Assembly: GCA_043812935.1 (NCBI GenBank)
Contig: JBDRLO010000058.1
Coordinates: forward strand, 1 to 6,105
Source of the DNA: JBDRNE01 sp043812935
Lineage (GTDB): Bacteria; Omnitrophota; Gorgyraeia; Tantalellales; Tantalellaceae
Length of the DNA stretch: 6,105 bases
Direction of reading: 5' to 3'
Shown: piece after piece, positions 5,775-6,105 of the stretch
How positions within the stretch are numbered: the stretch's first letter is position 1
Layout of the letters: every line of letters begins with the position of its first letter
Notes under the pieces: model-generated
Databases searched by the model: none
Told to the model about the DNA's origin: nothing
What the model saw: only the letters and a program-made list of their open reading frames with translations
Made by a program: the position numbers and the translations under genes

Positions 5775-6105
5775 TAGATTTGCATACGCATACATTTTTG
5801 AGTGATGGCGCGCTTATTCCCAGCGAACTTGTGCGGCGCGCGCAGGTTGCCGGGCTTACGGCTATCGCGATTACCGATCATATTGACCATTCGAATATTG
5901 ATATGGTTCTTCCGGCTATTATAAAAGTTTCAGAAGTATTAAACCAGTATTGGGATATAGTTGTAATTCCGGGTGTTGAAATTACGCATGTGCCCATAGA
6001 GGTTTTTCCTGAACTTACGCTTTACGCTAGAAAGATGGGCGCGAAAATAGTTGTCGCACATGGTGAGTCTTCGGTTGAACCGGTTTTGCCCGGAACAAAC
6101 GCGGC
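5771..6105 (+). CDS. PHP-domain metal-dependent phosphoesterase, 3'-truncated by window edge
   Basis: The frame is open from ATG 5771 to the right edge: 111 full codons, with the 3' part missing. It starts in an ATGA overlap with the previous stop and has AGGAGG upstream, so the start is secure. PHP-family metal-binding motifs are visible in order: DLHTHTFLSDG with His5, His7 and Asp12; AIAITDHIDHSN with Asp36 and His37; IPGVEITH with Glu70; and KIVVAHGES with His97. PHP proteins are usually phosphatases or phosphoesterases, such as histidinol phosphatase, nucleotide phosphatases and polymerase-associated domains. The VEPVLPGTN segment after the HGE motif resembles stand-alone proteins commonly annotated as histidinol-phosphatase-like. 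No histidine-biosynthesis gene lies nearby, so that specific role is not supported. Further metal ligands expected near the C-terminus are off-window. Confidence 0.88.
   Translation, partial: MIDLHTHTFLSDGALIPSELVRRAQVAGLTAIAITDHIDHSNIDMVLPAIIKVSEVLNQYWDIVVIPGVEITHVPIEVFPELTLYARKMGAKIVVAHGESSVEPVLPGTNA

Overview
This AT-rich bacterial window is packed with genes, all on the + strand, and has almost no intergenic space. Seven genes follow one another: a 5'-truncated otsA, otsB, a TreT-like GT4 glycosyltransferase, a small protein of unknown function, a U32-family protein, a transglutaminase-like protein, and a PHP-domain gene cut by the right edge. The junctions are 4 nt apart, directly abutting, 28 nt, 6 nt, a probable 28-nt overlap, and a 4-nt ATGA overlap. 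I see no convincing promoter or Rho-independent terminator, so the window is best read as the interior of one long polycistronic unit. Several Shine-Dalgarno sites lie inside the 3' end of the preceding gene, which suggests translational coupling.

Left half (1-3461) is a trehalose or compatible-solute module. OtsA (GT20) would make trehalose 6-phosphate from a nucleotide-activated glucose and glucose 6-phosphate, and OtsB (HAD phosphatase) would release trehalose. The third gene resembles the trehalose glycosyl-transferring synthases (TreT), which join activated glucose directly to glucose. The cell may therefore have two routes to trehalose in one transcript, or the GT4 enzyme may make a related disaccharide.

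Right half (3490-6105) is less clearly connected. It holds a protein resembling the DUF6941 group; a U32 protein with a Cys-rich iron-sulfur-type signature, most like the tRNA-hydroxylating TrhP/YrrO/YegQ branch; a cytosolic transglutaminase-fold protein with an apparent Cys-His-Asp triad; and a PHP-domain metal-dependent phosphoesterase. The last three are the most tightly packed and could form a functional module of unknown purpose.

The organism cannot be named from this sequence. The low G+C content, the protein repertoire and strong SD sites point to an uncultivated bacterium, possibly a candidate phylum such as Omnitrophota or a relative. That is an inference of low confidence. Structural extras are a perfect 16-bp palindrome inside otsA and a strong 8-bp stem-loop just ahead of the PHP gene's ribosome-binding site. 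I found no tRNA, rRNA, CRISPR array, insertion sequence or prophage signature, and no gene-free stretch longer than 28 bases.
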